Shown here in pieces: positions 44,018 through 56,809 of a stretch of DNA of 64,000 nt. The notes beneath the pieces are model-generated. The model was not told where the DNA came from and did no database searches. It saw only the letters and a program-made list of their open reading frames with translations. Source of the stretch: Protea cynaroides. Taxonomy: Eukaryota; Streptophyta; Magnoliopsida; Proteales; Proteaceae. A program made the translations under genes and the position numbers. Location of the stretch: positions 1,347,816 through 1,411,815 of the forward strand of contig CM053266.1 of assembly GCA_028583415.1 (NCBI GenBank), written 5' to 3'. Positions within the stretch are counted from its first letter, which is position 1; each line of letters starts with the position of its first letter.

Positions 44018-47000
44018 TGACTGCATTTTTGATTGCAATCTCCTTGACCTTAAGTGGGATGGGCATGCCTACAGTTGGTCGAATAATCAACCTATAACTA
44101 AAAAGATTTGTTGTAGGCTGGATTGAACCCTAATAATCCCGGATTGGATAAATCCATTCCAGCACTCCGAAGCAGTTTTCCTTGACCCTAGCATCTCCGA
44201 CCATTGCCCAATTTTGGTGAAGATAGTAAAAGAGAAGAATTTTGGGGCCAAGCCTTTCAGATTTATAAATGCTTGGGTGGAGAGACCTGATTTCCTTGCT
44301 ATCATTGAAAAGCCTTGGGCAAACCCCATTAAAAATAATCTTTCCCCCCTTTGTGCAGTTGCAGCCAAGATGAAAAATGTTAAGCTTGCTCTAAAAAAGT
44401 TTGAACAAGGAAAGCTTTGGAGATATTTTTGCGACAGTTCATATTGCTGAGGTGGAATTGGTTGAAATTCAACATGATCTTTCTCTTAACCCCTCAGATT
44501 GTGGGTTGGCTAGTAAGGAAAAGGATGCTAGAAAAAACCTTACTTGTGCTTTAGACAAAGAGGAAAACTTCCAGAAGCAAAAAAGCAAGAATTAATTGCC
44601 TTAGGCTAGGGGATAAGAATAACCAGTTTTTTCATAAAAGTATGAAGAGCCATTACTACAGAAATTCTTTTGCATCTATTTCAAATGCCCAAGGTGAAAA
44701 ATTAGAAGATCATTCTAGTTAATGATTGAAGCAGAGCAGTTCTTCAGAAATCTCTTCTCTGGGAATAGAGTAACTGACTTGATTGATTCTGAGATCCAAC
44801 AGTTGGTCCTACCTAGAACTCTATCAGAAGATCGAAAGGACCTTATGCAACAGCCTATTATGGAAGATGAGATAAAAAAAACTATTTTCTCTTTTGATGG
44901 TTACAAAGCCCCGGGTCCGGATGGTTTCAATGCCACTTTTTTCAAATCTTGTTGGGCTATCGTGGGTAGATAGGTAACTTGTGCTATCCAATGGTTTTTC
45001 AATAATCCTTTCATGCCTAGAGATGTGAACAGTACTTTCCTTTGTTTGATCCCAAAGGTGGAATGCCCAAATTCTTTTGCTGATTTTAGACCTATTGCCC
45101 TGTGTAATGTCTTTTACAAATTTATTGCTAAGATCTTGGCTAACAGAGTGCAGCAATGTATCAACTCCCTGGTTGCAGGAAATCAATCAGCTTTAATAAA
45201 AGGAAGGAACATTGTAGATAATATCCTTCTCTGCCATGATGTGGTTAGAGGTATGGAAAGATCCTCTAGCCCCCCATTGCTATTCTTAAGGTAGACCATC
45301 AAAAAGACTATGACTCTCTGGACAGATATTACCTGATGAGAGTCCTGATAAAATTGGGATTTCCAAATTTGATGTTGAGATGGATAAGTGCTTGCATCCA
45401 AAGCCCCATGTTTTCAGTTCTGGTCAATGGAAGTCCTGCAGGTTATTTCAGAGGTCAGAGGGGGATTAGACAGGGACATCCCCTCTCTCTTTATCTCTTC
45501 ACTCTGCGTATGGAGCCCTTATCTATATTGTTGGATGATGCCGTCAGAAGAAGAGTTATTGCTCTCCCTCAAAGATGCAAGGCTCTTTCCATTTCGCACC
45601 TTATGTTTGCAGATGATCTTATGATATTTGCAAAGGCAAACCTTTGCTCTATTTCTCGTATTCTTGACATTCATCAAACTTTCTCATCTTTATCAGGGCT
45701 CTTGGTAAACTCTAGAAAATCTTCTATCCTCATTGGAGGGATTGATGATGTCATCAGAGATCAGATTGATTCAGTATCTGGGTTTTCGGAAGGATCTCTC
45801 CCCATATCCTATTTGGGCATCCCTCTAGTTCAAACTAGCCTGTCTTCCAGGGACTGTGAGCCTATAACCCAGAAGATCCGTAGGAAAATTGAAGGATGGA
45901 AGTGCAGATTCTTCTCTTTTGCTGGTCATCTCCAACTCAATTCTTCGGTCCTTCAAGGTTGCTACTTTTATTGGGCAGGCTTATTTGGGCTTCCTAAGAA
46001 TACTTATTCAGACATAGAATCCTTTTTGGCAAAATTTATATGGTCAGGTCCTGATCTCAAGAAGAAGATCCATTATGTCGGTTGGTCTAAGATCTGCTGT
46101 CCAAAAGATGAGGGGGCCTTGGCATCAGAAGAGTGAAGGACATGTGTGCTACAGGAGCTATGAAATCTTCCAAAAAACTTCTCTTGGATATGGAGAAATC
46201 TTCTCAATTACAGGGAGGCTATGAAAAGAAAAGTGGATTACTCCTTGGGCTCGGGGGAGAATACATTGTTTTGGCTAGATCCATGGTTAGGTAGAGAGAC
46301 CTTATGGAACAGGATTCTAAATGTTCATTCTTTTCTATGGAGGCAAAAATGGCAAAAGTTAGTGAGTACTGGGATGGGGCTTCTTGGAAAGCTTTCCCCC
46401 ATAGTGACATCCAATGTTTCAGAACCATTTGGGAAGATCTAAATCATTGCCAATGGCACCCTACAGAAAATGAGAATAAAATTCATTGGATTCCAACAAA
46501 TGGCACTCGGAAGGAGTTCTCTATCAAAGATGCTTGGGATACAGTCAGACATCGTGGTCCCAAATTGCCTTGGTTCAAGGCTATTTGGTTCTCGGCAAAC
46601 ATTCCCAAACACTCTTTTGTTTCTTGGAGAGCTTGTTTGGATGCTCATCCCACAGTTGAGCAGTTATCTATTAGGAATATTGTCATCCCATCTCAGTGTT
46701 GTTTATGTGAAAATGGGGGAGACAACAAAAACCATTTTCTTTTTGAGTGTGACTTCTCTAAGTTCATTTGGAAGGTGTGCATGGCCAGATGCTAGCCAAG
46801 ATTGAGAAGAACTTTATCCTCTGACATTGAAGCTTCTCGCTTAGCTAGAATCAACTCAAAAGGAAGGGATATATCTTTTGTCCCAAACATCATGTTCAAT
46901 GCCATGGTCTAAAATATATGGAAGGAACAAAATATCAGAATTTTTTCTTAAAAGAAAAGGACAAATGAAGCTCTAGCAAGAGAGATCATTCATGAGGTTG

Positions 47001-47080
47001 AAGAAAAAAATCTCAACTATTCAGTTTCAAGGGCCGACAAATCCCCTAGAGTCTTTCCTTTGTACCAAGTAGAACATTGA
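44018..47080 (+). pseudogene. LINE ORF2, endonuclease end, RT and zf-RVT
   Basis: Resumes the endonuclease at DCIFDCNLLDLKWDGHAYS. A TGA at 44124-44126 follows CCRLD, and the catalytic SDHCP is at about 44194-44208. The RT domain reads DGYKAPGPDGFNATFFK, ADFRPIALCNVFYKFIAKI, GNQSALIKGRNI, GIRQGHPLSLYLF and the catalytic SHLMFADDLMIF (codons 45606-45617). A stop near 44972 and a frameshift just before 45294 break the frame. The C-terminal zinc-binding region (zf-RVT) has KHSFVSWRACLDAHPT, CCLCENGG and HFLFECDF. The reading frame fades to about 47080. The closest type is the plant L1 clade. An intact ORF2 would nick DNA and copy its own RNA at the nick. Confidence 0.92.
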
Positions 47081-47249
47081 CGTCCATTAGTCGGGTTGTA
47101 GGTTCCGGATTTTTTTGGATTTCCATTTTTTAGGAGTTGTATTGTTTCTGTTTGTTTTTTGGGCCTAGTGCCATGTCCTGCTTTGCAGGTTGTAAGTTGA
47201 TCTTTTCTCTGGGATTTAATAAAATTTATCTATTTAACCAAAAAAAAAA
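47081..47249 (+). other. LINE 3' UTR, AATAAA and A tail
   Basis: T-rich 3' UTR with AATAAA at 47218-47223 and the terminal TCTATTTAACC (47229-47239), then an A run into the target duplication. The last 11 bases are nearly the same as the end of the tRNA-Val chimera at 31849-31859. Confidence 0.85.
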
Positions 47250-50200
47250 AGAATAAGAAAAAATTTACCACAAAAAAAAAAAAGAAGTAGAAGATCGCTG
47301 GCACACTTCTGAAGAGTGTTGGCGTCTTCATCTTCTTCTTTATTCTTCTTCCACTTCTTCTTTCAGGATGTCCTTTATCTATTTCTTCTTCATTCTTTTT
47401 CTTCCGTCTTCTTTTTTACTTTTCTTCTTCTTTCTTCTTCTTCATTCTTCTTCTACTTTCTTCTTCTCATTTGTCTTCTTATTTTTCCTCTTCTTCATTC
47501 TTCTTCTGTTTTCCACCTTTTTGTGGCACTATGGGTTACGATCATCTCATGTGTTAGCATCCAAGTTTTATTCTTCTGACAATCTAAGTTGAAGACCCAA
47601 CTCCTTCTTCTTAGGATTAAGCTACTCTATAGCTCAATCGCATTTGGAATACCTCTGTTTCTAGAAGATGCAGTTGAGCTTGAGTGTTGGGTTTGTAACT
47701 CAGATTGTCAGAAGAATAAAATATGGATGCTAATTGCATGAGATGATCGTGAACCATATTGTCATAAAATGGCAGAAAATGTGCACATGCTCTTTGAATG
47801 AAAAAGAAAAAGAAAAATATTGAATTAGAAAGAGGAAAAAGAAGATGAAGAAGAGGAGGAAAGAAGAAGAATGAAGTTGAAGAAAGAAGAAGAATGAAGA
47901 AGAAAGAGGAAGAGAAAGAAGAAAAATAATGAAGAAAAAAGATGAAGAAGAAGAAAAGGAAGAAAAAGAAGAATAATGAAGTAGAAGAAGAAGAAGAACG
48001 AAGAAGAAGAAGAACGAAGAAGAAAAAAAAGAAAAAGAATGAAGATGTAGAAAAAGAAGAAGAAGACGAAGATTAAAAAATGGTGAAGAAGAATGAAGAA
48101 AAAGAAGAAGAATAAGTAGAAGAAGACGAATGAAGAACAATGAAGAAAAGAATGAAAAAGAAGAAAGAAGAACATAGAAGAATGAAAAAGAAGAATGTAG
48201 AAGAATAATGAGGAACAAAGAAGAAGAATAAAGAAAAGAATGAGAAAGAAGAACATAGAAGAAGAAGAATGAAGAAGAAGAACGTAGAAGAAGCATGAAG
48301 AACAAAGAAAAAGAATGAAGATGAAAAGAAGAAGATGAAGAAAGTAGTTGATAGAAGAAGAAAGAAAAAGAAAGAAGAAGATGAAGTAAAAGAAGAATGA
48401 AAAAGAAAGAAGAAGAATAAGAAGAAATTTACCAGAAAAAAAATGTAGAAGTTCGCTGGCGCACTTCTGCTGGCGCACTTCTGCTGGCGCACTTTTAAAG
48501 TGTGCTGGCGGACGTCTACATCTTCTTCTTCTTATTTATTCTTCTTCTACTTCTTCCTTCATCATGTCCTTTTTTTCCTTTTCTTCTTCATTCTTCTTCT
48601 CCCGTCTTCTTTTTCCTTTTACTTCTTCTTTCTTCTTCTTCTTTCTTCGTCTCATTCATCTTCTTATTTTTCTTCATGTCCATTCTTCTTCTATTTTCCA
48701 CCTTTTTGTGACACTATGGGTTATGATCATCTCATGTGTTAGCATCCAAGTTTTATTCTTCAGACAATCTGAGTTGAAGACCCAACTCCTTCTTCTTAGG
48801 ATTAAGTTACTCTGTAGCTCAATCGCATTTGGATTCCCTCTATTTCTAGAAGATGCGATTGAGCTTCAGTGTAGGGTCTACAACTCAGATTGTCAGAAAA
48901 TAAAATATGGATGCTAACTACATGAGATGATCGTGAACCATGTTGTAATAAAATGGTGCAAAATGTGCTCGTGCCCTTTGAAAGAAAAAGAAGAATAAGA
49001 AGAGGAGGAAACAAGAAGAATGAAGATGAAGAAAGAAGAAGAATGAAGAAGAAAGAAGAAGAGAAAGATAAAAAATAATGAAGAAGATAGAAGAAGAGGA
49101 AGAAAAAGAAGAAAAAGAAGAAGAATGAAGAAGAAGAAGAAAAAGAAAGAAGAAGAATGAAGATGAAGAAAAAGAAGAATAAGATGAATATTGAAGAAGA
49201 AAAATGTGGAGGAAGAATGCGGAACAAAGAAGAGGAATGAAGAATGAAAAATGAAGAAGAAGAATGAAGAAAAGAATGAGAAAGAAGAACATTGAAGAAG
49301 AAGAATGAAGAAGAAGAATGTAGAAGAAGCATGAAGAACAAAGAAAAAAAAATGACGACCAAAAAGAAGAAAATGAAAAAGAATTTGAAAGAAGGAGAAT
49401 GAAAAAGAAAGAAGAAGAAGAAGTAGAAGAAGAACGAAAAAGAAAGAAGAAGAATAAGAAGAAATTTACCACAAAAAAAATAAAAATAGAAGTTCACGGG
49501 CGCACTTCCGGTGCACTTATTCATCTTCTTCTTTATTCGTCCTCCAATTCTTCTTTCACCATGTCCTTCTTTCTTTCTTCCTATCCCGTCTTCTTTTTCC
49601 TTTTTCCTCTTCTTTCTTCTTCTTCATTCTTCTTTTTCTTTCTTCTTCTCATTCAACTTCTTATTTTTCATCTTCTTCATTCTTCTTCTGTTTTCCACCT
49701 TTATATGACATTATGGGTTACGATCATCTCAAGTGTTAGCATCTAAGTTTTATTCTTCTGACAATCTGAGTTAACGACCCAACTCCTTCTTCTTAGAATT
49801 AAGCTACTCTCTAGCTCAATTGCATTTGGATTCCCTCTGTTTCTAGAGGATGCGATTGAGCTTGAGTGTAGGGTTGGCAACTCAGATTGTCAGAATAATA
49901 AAATATGGATGCTAACTGCATGAGATGATTGTGAACCATATTGTCATTAAATGGTGCAAAATGTGCTCGTGCTCTTTGAACGAAAAAGAAGAAGAAGAAG
50001 AAGAAGAGGAGGAAACAAAAAGAATGAAGATGAAGAAAGAAGAAGAATGAAGAAGAAAGAGGAAGAGAAAGAAGAAAAATAACGAAGAAGAAATTCGAAG
50101 AAGAAGAAAAAGAAGAAAAAGAAGAAGAATGAAGAAGAAGAAGAAGAAAAAGAAAGAAGAAGAATGAAGATGAAGAAAAAGAAGAAGAAGATGAAGATTA

Positions 50201-53200
50201 AAGAAGAAGAATGTAGAAGAAGAATGAGGAACAAAGAAGAAGAATGAAGATTGAAGAATGAAGAAGAAGAATGAAGAAGAAGAATGAGAAAGAAGAACTT
50301 AGATGAAGAAGAATGAAGAAGAAGACTGTAGATGAAGCATGAAGAACAAAGAAAAAGAATGGAGACAAAAAAGTAGAAGATGAAAATGTTGTTGAAAGAA
50401 GAAGAACGAAAAAGAAAGAAGAGGAAGATGTAGAAGAATAACGAAAAAGAAGGAAGGAGAATAAGAGGAAATTTACCCAAAAAGAAAAAAAAAGAAGTAG
50501 AAGTTCGCGGGTGCACTTCTTCTTTATTCTTCTTCTACTTCTTCTTTCATCATGTCCTTTTTTCTTTCTCCTCATCATTATTCTTCTTCCGTTCTCTTTT
50601 TCCTCCTTCTCCTTCTTTCTTCTTCTTCATTCTTCTTCTTCTTTCTTCTTCTCATTCAACTTCTTATTTTTCTTCTTCTTCATTCTTCTTCTGTTTTCCA
50701 CCTTTTTGTGACACTGTGGGTTACCATCATCTTAGGTGTTAGCATCTAAGTTTTATTCTTCTGACAATCTGATTTGAAGACCCAACTCCTTCTTCTTAGG
50801 ATTATGTTACTCTCTATCTCAATCACATTTGGATTCCCTCTGTTTCTAGAAGATATGGTTGAGCTTGAGTGTAGCATTTGCAAATCAAATTGTCAAAAAA
50901 ATAAAATATGGATGATAACTGCATGAGATAATCGTGAACCATATTGTCATAAAATGGTGCAAAATATGCTCGTGCTCTTTGAATGAGAAAGAAGAAGAAG
51001 AAGAAGAAGAAGAAGAAGAGGAAACAAGAAGATTGAAGATGAAGAAAGAAGAAGAATGAAGAAGAAAGAGGAAGAGAAAGAAGAAAAATAATGAAGAAGA
51101 AAGACGAAGAAGAAGAAAAAGAAGAAAAACAAGAAGAATGAAGAAGAAGAAGAAAAAGAAAGAAGAAAAATGAAGATGAAGAAAAAGAAGAAGAAGATGA
51201 AGATTGAAGAAGAAGAATGTTGAAGAAGAGTGAGGAACAAAGAAGAAGATTGAAGAATGAAGAAAAGAATGAGAAAGAAGAACGTAAAAGAAGAAGAAGA
51301 ATGAAGAAGAAGAATGTAGAAGAAGCATGAAGTACAAAGAAAAAGAATGTAGAAGAAAAAGAAGAAGACGAAGAAAGTAGTCGAAAGAAGAACAATGAAA
51401 AAGAAAGAAGAAGAAGAAGTAGAAGAAGAACGAGAAAGAAAGAAGAAGAAAAAGTAGAAGAAGAACGAGAAAGAAACAAGAAGATTAAGAAGAAATTTAC
51501 CACAAAAAAAAAGTAGAAGTTCGCTTGCGTACTTCTAGAAGTATGCCAGTCCACTTCTTCGTCTTCTTCTTTATTCTTCTTCCACTTCTTCTTTCATCAT
51601 GTCCTTTTTTCTTTTTCTTCTTCATTCTTCTTCTTCCGTCTTCTTTTTCCTTTTTCTTCTTCTTTCTTCTTCTTCATTCTTCTTCTTCTTTCTTCTTCTT
51701 CATTCTTCTTCTTCTTTCTTCTTCTCATTCATCTTCTTATTTTTCTTCTTGTTCATTCTTCTTCTGTTTTCCACCTTTTTGTGACACTATGGGTTACGAT
51801 CATCTCATGTGTTAGTATCCGAGTTTAATTCTTCTCACAATCTGAGTTGAAGACCCAACTCCTTCTTCTTAGGATTAAGCTACTCTCTAGCTCAATCACA
51901 TTTGGATTCCCTCTGTTTCTAGAAGATGCAATTGAGCTTCACTGTAGGGTCTGCAACTCAAGTTATCTGAAAAATAAAATATGGATGCTAACTGCATGAG
52001 ATGATCGTGAACCATATTATCAAAAATGGTGCAAAATGTGCTCATGCTGTTTGAAGGAAAAAGAAGAAGAAGGAGAAGAAGAGGAGGAAACAAGAAGAAT
52101 GACGATGAAGAAAGAAGAAGAATGAAGAAGAAAGAGAAAGAGAAAGAAGAAAAATAATGAAGAAGAAAGATGAAGAAGAAGAAGAAGAAGAAGAATGAAG
52201 AAGAAGAGGACAAAGAAAGATGATGAATGAAGATAAAGAAAAAGAAGAAGAAGATGAAGATTAAAGAAGAATAATGAAGTAGAAGAATGGGGAACAAAGA
52301 AGAAGAATGAAGAATGAAGAAGAAGAATGAAGAAAAGAATGAGAAAGAGGAACATAGAAGAAGAAGAACGAAGTAGAAGAATGTAGAAGAAACATGAAGA
52401 ACAAAGAAAAAGAATGAAGAAGAAAATGAAGAAGATGAAAAAATAATTAAAAGAAGAAGGATGAAAAAGAATGAAGAAGAAGAAGTAGAAGAAGAACGAA
52501 AAAGAAAAAAGAAGAATAAGTGGAAATTTACCGACAAAAAAAAGTAGAAGTTTGCGGGCGCACTTCTAAAAGTGCGCCGTCACACTTCTACATTTTCTTC
52601 TTTATTCTTCTTCCACTTCTTCTTTCATCATGTCCTTTTTTCTTTTTCTTCTTCACTCTCCTTCTTCCGTCTTCTTTTTCATTTTTCTTCTTCTTTCTTC
52701 TTCTTCATTCTTCTTCTTCTTTCTTCTTCTCATTCAACTTCTTATTTTTCTTCTTCTTCTTTCTTCTTCTGTTTTCCACCTTTTGGTGACACTATGGGTT
52801 ACGATCATCTCATTTGTTAGCATCCAAGTTTTATTCTTCTGACAATCTGGGATGAAAACCCAACGCCTTCTTCTTAGGATTAAGCTACTCTATAGCTCAG
52901 TCACATTTGGATTCCCTCTGTTTCTAGAAGATGTAATTGAGCTTGAGTGTGGGTCTGCAACTCAGATTGTCAGAAGAATAAAATATGGATGCTAACTACA
53001 CGAGATGATCGTGAACCATATTGTCATAAAATGGTGCAAAATTTTGCTCGTGCTCTTTGAATGAAAAAGACGTAGAAGAAGAAGAAGAAGAGGAGGAACA
53101 AGAAGAATGAAAATGAATGAAGATGAAGAAAGAAGAAGAATGAAGAAGAAAGAGGAAGAGAAAGAAGAAAAATAATGAAGAAGAAAGACGAAGAAGAAGA

Positions 53201-54055
53201 AGAAGAAGAAGGATGAAAAAGAAGAAGAAAAAGATTGAAAAAGAATGAAGATGAAGAAAAAGAAGAAGAAGATGAAGATTGAAGAAGAAGAATGTAGAAG
53301 AAGAATGAGGAACAGTGAAGAAGATTTAATAATGAAGAATGAAGAAGTAAAATGAAGAAAAGAATGAGAAAGAGGAACATAGAAGAAGAAGAATGAAGAA
53401 GAAGAATGTTGAAGAAACATGAAGAAGAAAGAAAAAAATGAAGACGAAAAAGAAGAAGATGAAAAAATTGTTGAAAGAAGAAGGATGAAGTATAAGAAGA
53501 ACGAAAAAGAAAGAAGAAGAATAAGAAGAAATTTACCACAAAAAAAAAAAGAAGTGGAAGTTCGCGGACGCACTTCTTCATCTTCTTCTTTATTCTTCTT
53601 CCACTTTTTCTTTCATCATGTCCTTTTTTCATTTTCTTCTTCATTCTTCTTCTTCCGTCTTCTTTTTCCTTTTCTTCTTCGTTCTTCTTCTTCATTCTTC
53701 TTCTTCTTTCTTCTTGTCATTCAAGTTCTTATTTTTCTTCTGTTTCCACCTTTTTGTGACACTATGGGTTATGATCATCTCATGTGTTAGAATCCAAGTT
53801 TTATTCTTCTGACAATTTGAGTTGAAGACCCAACTCCTTCTTCTTAGGATTAAGCTACTCTCTAGCTCAATCGCAGTTGGATCCCCTCTGTTTCTAGAAG
53901 ATGAGGTTGAGCTCGAGTGTAGCGTTTGCAACTGAGATTGTCAGAAGAATAAAATATGGATGCTAACTGCATGAGATGATCGTGAACCATATTGTCATAA
54001 AATGGTGCAAAATGTGCTCGTGCTCTTTGAATGAGAATGAAGAAGAAGAAAAAGA
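47250..54055. repeat. Palindromic satellite array, middle block
   Basis: Seven monomers with marker boxes near 47760, 48946, 49943, 50946, 52018, 53023 and 53995. All are the A type; the A/A'/B alternation of the left block is absent. The first monomer (47760) is the long variant with ATTAGAAAGAGG, shared with those at 30319 and 62740. The centre at 48455-48500 has three tandem copies of a 14-bp CTGGCGCACTTCTG unit. The block ends inside a GAA arm at 54055. Confidence 0.94.
51921..52925. repeat. Reference satellite monomer (1005 bp)
   Basis: Delimited by the CTAG dyad centres at 51919-51922 and 52924-52927. Parts in order: inverted-repeat arm (about 51921-52013, containing CAACTCA, AAAATATGGATGCTAAC and GAGATGATCGTGAACC); marker box; GAA-rich arm (about 52052-52530); AAATTTACC box; GC-rich centre with GGGCGCACTTC and its near complement (52552-52585); TTC-rich arm (about 52586-52780); then the reverse complement of the first arm (GGTTACGATCATCTCA, TTAGCATCC, TTTTATTCTTCTGACAATCTG) up to the next CTAG. 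A single strand could fold into a long hairpin. Confidence 0.9.
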
Positions 54056-54543
54056 TGTGAGGACGAAGATCATATTCTTTTTTTGAATGTCGCCTCCTAG
54101 ATTAAGGTCTAAGACATTAGAAATGTGAAATCTCACCTTAAGGTTAAAGTTCGATTGACTCATGACCCTTAGATTGGATTTTTGGTCCATCAGAGATTGG
54201 GTAAGCATCAGGTTACGGTTATGGGAAGGGGTTAGGCACCCAAACCGCCCGATCGAAATCGATCTCCTATACCTTTCCTATTCTCGACTCTATTTATTAA
54301 ACCGAACCAAACCAATTGGTTTGATATCATTGAATCGAATCTGTATCCATCAGATTGCCTACGTATCATGGAAGTATTCCAAAAATCAAGTTCACCATCG
54401 TAGTTTAGGTGTGATTAAAGTTTATGGCTATGATTTATGCTTGTGCATGATTAAGTTCATTGTTCAAGTTGAAGTTTATGCTTGAAAGGTTGGGATCTGG
54501 ACAGTCCATGTGAACTGATAGATAGTCCTAGCGGATCTAAGAA

Positions 54544-54650
54544 TGGATAACTCTTTCTGGGTCAAAATATGGATAACTCTATTTGGGTCAAAATGTTGAT
54601 AACCCTTTCTGGGTTGGAATTTGGATAACTCTATTTGGGTCAAAATGTGA
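54544..54650. repeat. ~27-bp minisatellite (GGATAACTCTNTTTGGGTCAAAAT)
   Basis: About four degenerate copies of a unit with GATAACTCTATTTGGGTC, plus one more at 54781-54805. Confidence 0.75.
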
Positions 54651-54806
54651 ATGTTATTCTAGTGGATCTATGGATAGTTCAAGTGGACTAAGGTTTGGAT
54701 CCAAATTTGGGATTCTCCCAGATAGCCTATGTATCCTAGGGTTTACCGTGGGAATCAGAATCCGCGTAGTTCAAAATGATGGGTAACCCTATTTGGGTTA
54801 AAATGT

Positions 54807-54882
54807 AAGAACCTATTATAGGTTTAGGTTTTAGAACCTACTCTAGGTTTAGGATTGAGAACCTATTCTAGGTTTAGGGTTT
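54807..54882. repeat. ~27-bp minisatellite (GAACCTATTCTAGGTTTAGG)
   Basis: Three copies of a unit containing AGAACCTATTCTAGGTTTAGG, each with an internal palindrome CCTAxxxTAGG. Confidence 0.75.
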
Positions 54883-55034
54883 ACTAAGAGGTGGAAATCG
54901 TCCTGAGTTACCCTTTTCATCCTAACTTCTTATTTTTGAAGGTTTGGCAAAACATTCTCTTTCTTTATTAAGATTTTTATTAGTTCCATTATGCCCTTCC
55001 CAAGAATGTGGGGGCCTAAATGCACGTCCCCACA

Positions 55035-56750
55035 TCTAATATGTTTGCTAGGTGTACAGATATGGCAGTTCGACTAAGGTGCATCATAAATTAAGTTATT
55101 GTCATAAATGGAATATTCTAAGTATGGCACGTATGATATTTATGGTAACTATCACAAAATATAGTAAGATTATGAAAATCTTCCTAATATGGCAGGCATT
55201 GCAAATAAGGAAAGAACCTAATATGGCGATCTAATATGCTAATCTAAGCATGGAAAGAACTAATATGGCAGAATCTATGTGCATCTATATATCAATATGG
55301 TAAGTACCAATCATAGAATCCAAATATGACATGAATTTTTCAAAAAAAAATATAAAATCTTGTATGCTATTTTCTAAGCATAGTAAGACTTAAAAGTGGT
55401 AAGAAATTAAGATTTTCTAAATATGGTAAAAAAATATTTTTATTTATCAAATATAGCAACACATGGAATATGACAAATATGGTATGTACAATCCAAACAA
55501 AGCATATGAATTCTCCAAATATAGCTATTTATCTAAATATGGTAGAATTTGCTCAACAACTAATTTGCATGTTACAATGAATGAGACATCAATGAAACTT
55601 TTTTTTTGAAAAGTACAAAATTACTAAAAAAAACATATGTTCAATGTTTTTTTGAAAAATTATAATTTTTATGAAGATATTTGGAAAGATTAATGACTCA
55701 TAACTGTCAAAATTGTGACACAAGGTTTCAGATAATGGACAAAACCATGAACTGCATTCAGATTCTGTCACATTACACAAGAATGACCATAAAGTAGGTC
55801 TTCTGCAACTCAAATCAAGTTCAATATTTTTTCATAGAAAGATGACTTAATATATTATATTTATATGAAGGAGTTGAATCCCAACAGAGAGCAAAAATAG
55901 GTCAAAGATATGTCCTAAGACCGAACATGTGCACTGGTCAAATCTGTTCCAGATTTTTGATCAGTTGCACAATAAATTCCAAATAAAATCCTATACTTAA
56001 TGAAAATTCAATACAGACATATGTCTATGTAGATAATTATCTGATCTAAAATTTCATCAAAAAATAAGTTAAAACAGCGTATTTTCTTTGTGAAAAATGA
56101 TTCTTTTCAATCATGCAAATCAGTACATAATGACTGATTCAAAATCAGAGCACTATGCACTTAAAAATTGATATCAATTCATTATAAAATTTAAAAAATA
56201 TGAAACCAGTGTCATTTTTGAGAAAATGTTTATATCTAAACAGTTTATATGAAGCTGATTTCCTGATTATGGCCATAAGATCCTTGTCTAGAGACTTTCT
56301 GGTGGAGGATTGCATTACATCCGAGTAAAACAGCAATGTTAAAGATGAATTTTTTTTTATGTATTTTTCCAATTCCAAATGGAACGAAATTTTTAGGGTA
56401 GTCTTCTAACATATCAGAGAGACTCCAATAAAAATTTGGGCTTTAAAATTCAAGAAAAACTACATGTGATGTACGTCCTAAGTTTGAATCCTAAATCTAG
56501 AAATTTTAGAGTAGAAAACCACTTTATGAAATTTGTAAAAGACATCAATCATCATCATATAGCATTCAAAAATTCATCATTGAATAGCTTAGACAAATTA
56601 TCATTCATGAAAAATGGTAGACATAGGCATCCTAACATTAATAAGCATGTAATAAAGCATTCCTGATCGAGATTTTATGGAAATTAGCCTTTTCTAGCGA
56701 AATTGGCATTCGAGCATTCTAACGATTTATAAATTTATTTATGGTACTAA
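55035..56750. other. AT-rich noncoding stretch with ATATGGCA-like motif
   Basis: No coding signal. Between 55060 and 55560 the motif AATATGG(C/T)A recurs roughly every 30-60 bp. Beyond that I see no feature. Confidence 0.5.
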
Positions 56751-56809
56751 CCTTGTGCTTGAATCGAGCAAAACCATTGATGTAGGATGATTGGAGGTCG
56801 TATCAAGCT

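Larger units (their letters stand above)
32051..47249 (+). mobile_element. L1-type plant LINE, split by gypsy element 2
   Basis: A non-LTR retrotransposon inserted in the satellite array. Subtracting the nested LTR element and its duplicated site leaves about 5.7 kb, a normal full length for a plant L1. Order: short 5' UTR, ORF1 (DUF4283-like, CCHC), ORF2 (endonuclease, RT, zf-RVT), 3' UTR with AATAAA, A tail. It is flanked by a 10-bp target duplication (32041-32050 and 47250-47259). ORF2 is cut at 34509/44018 by the gypsy element. Both ORFs also carry independent stops and frameshifts. I see no RNase H domain after the zf-RVT region. Confidence 0.95.
54056..55034. mobile_element. LTR-like segment with short terminal inverted repeat
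   Basis: 979 bp with a left end of TGTGAGGACG and a right end of CGTCCCCACA, complementary at 9 of 10 bases and giving TG...CA ends. It contains GTTAGGCACCCAAACCGCCC and two minisatellite patches. No matching 5-bp duplication and no primer-binding site were found next to it, so the LTR call is tentative and its orientation is unknown. Confidence 0.45.
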
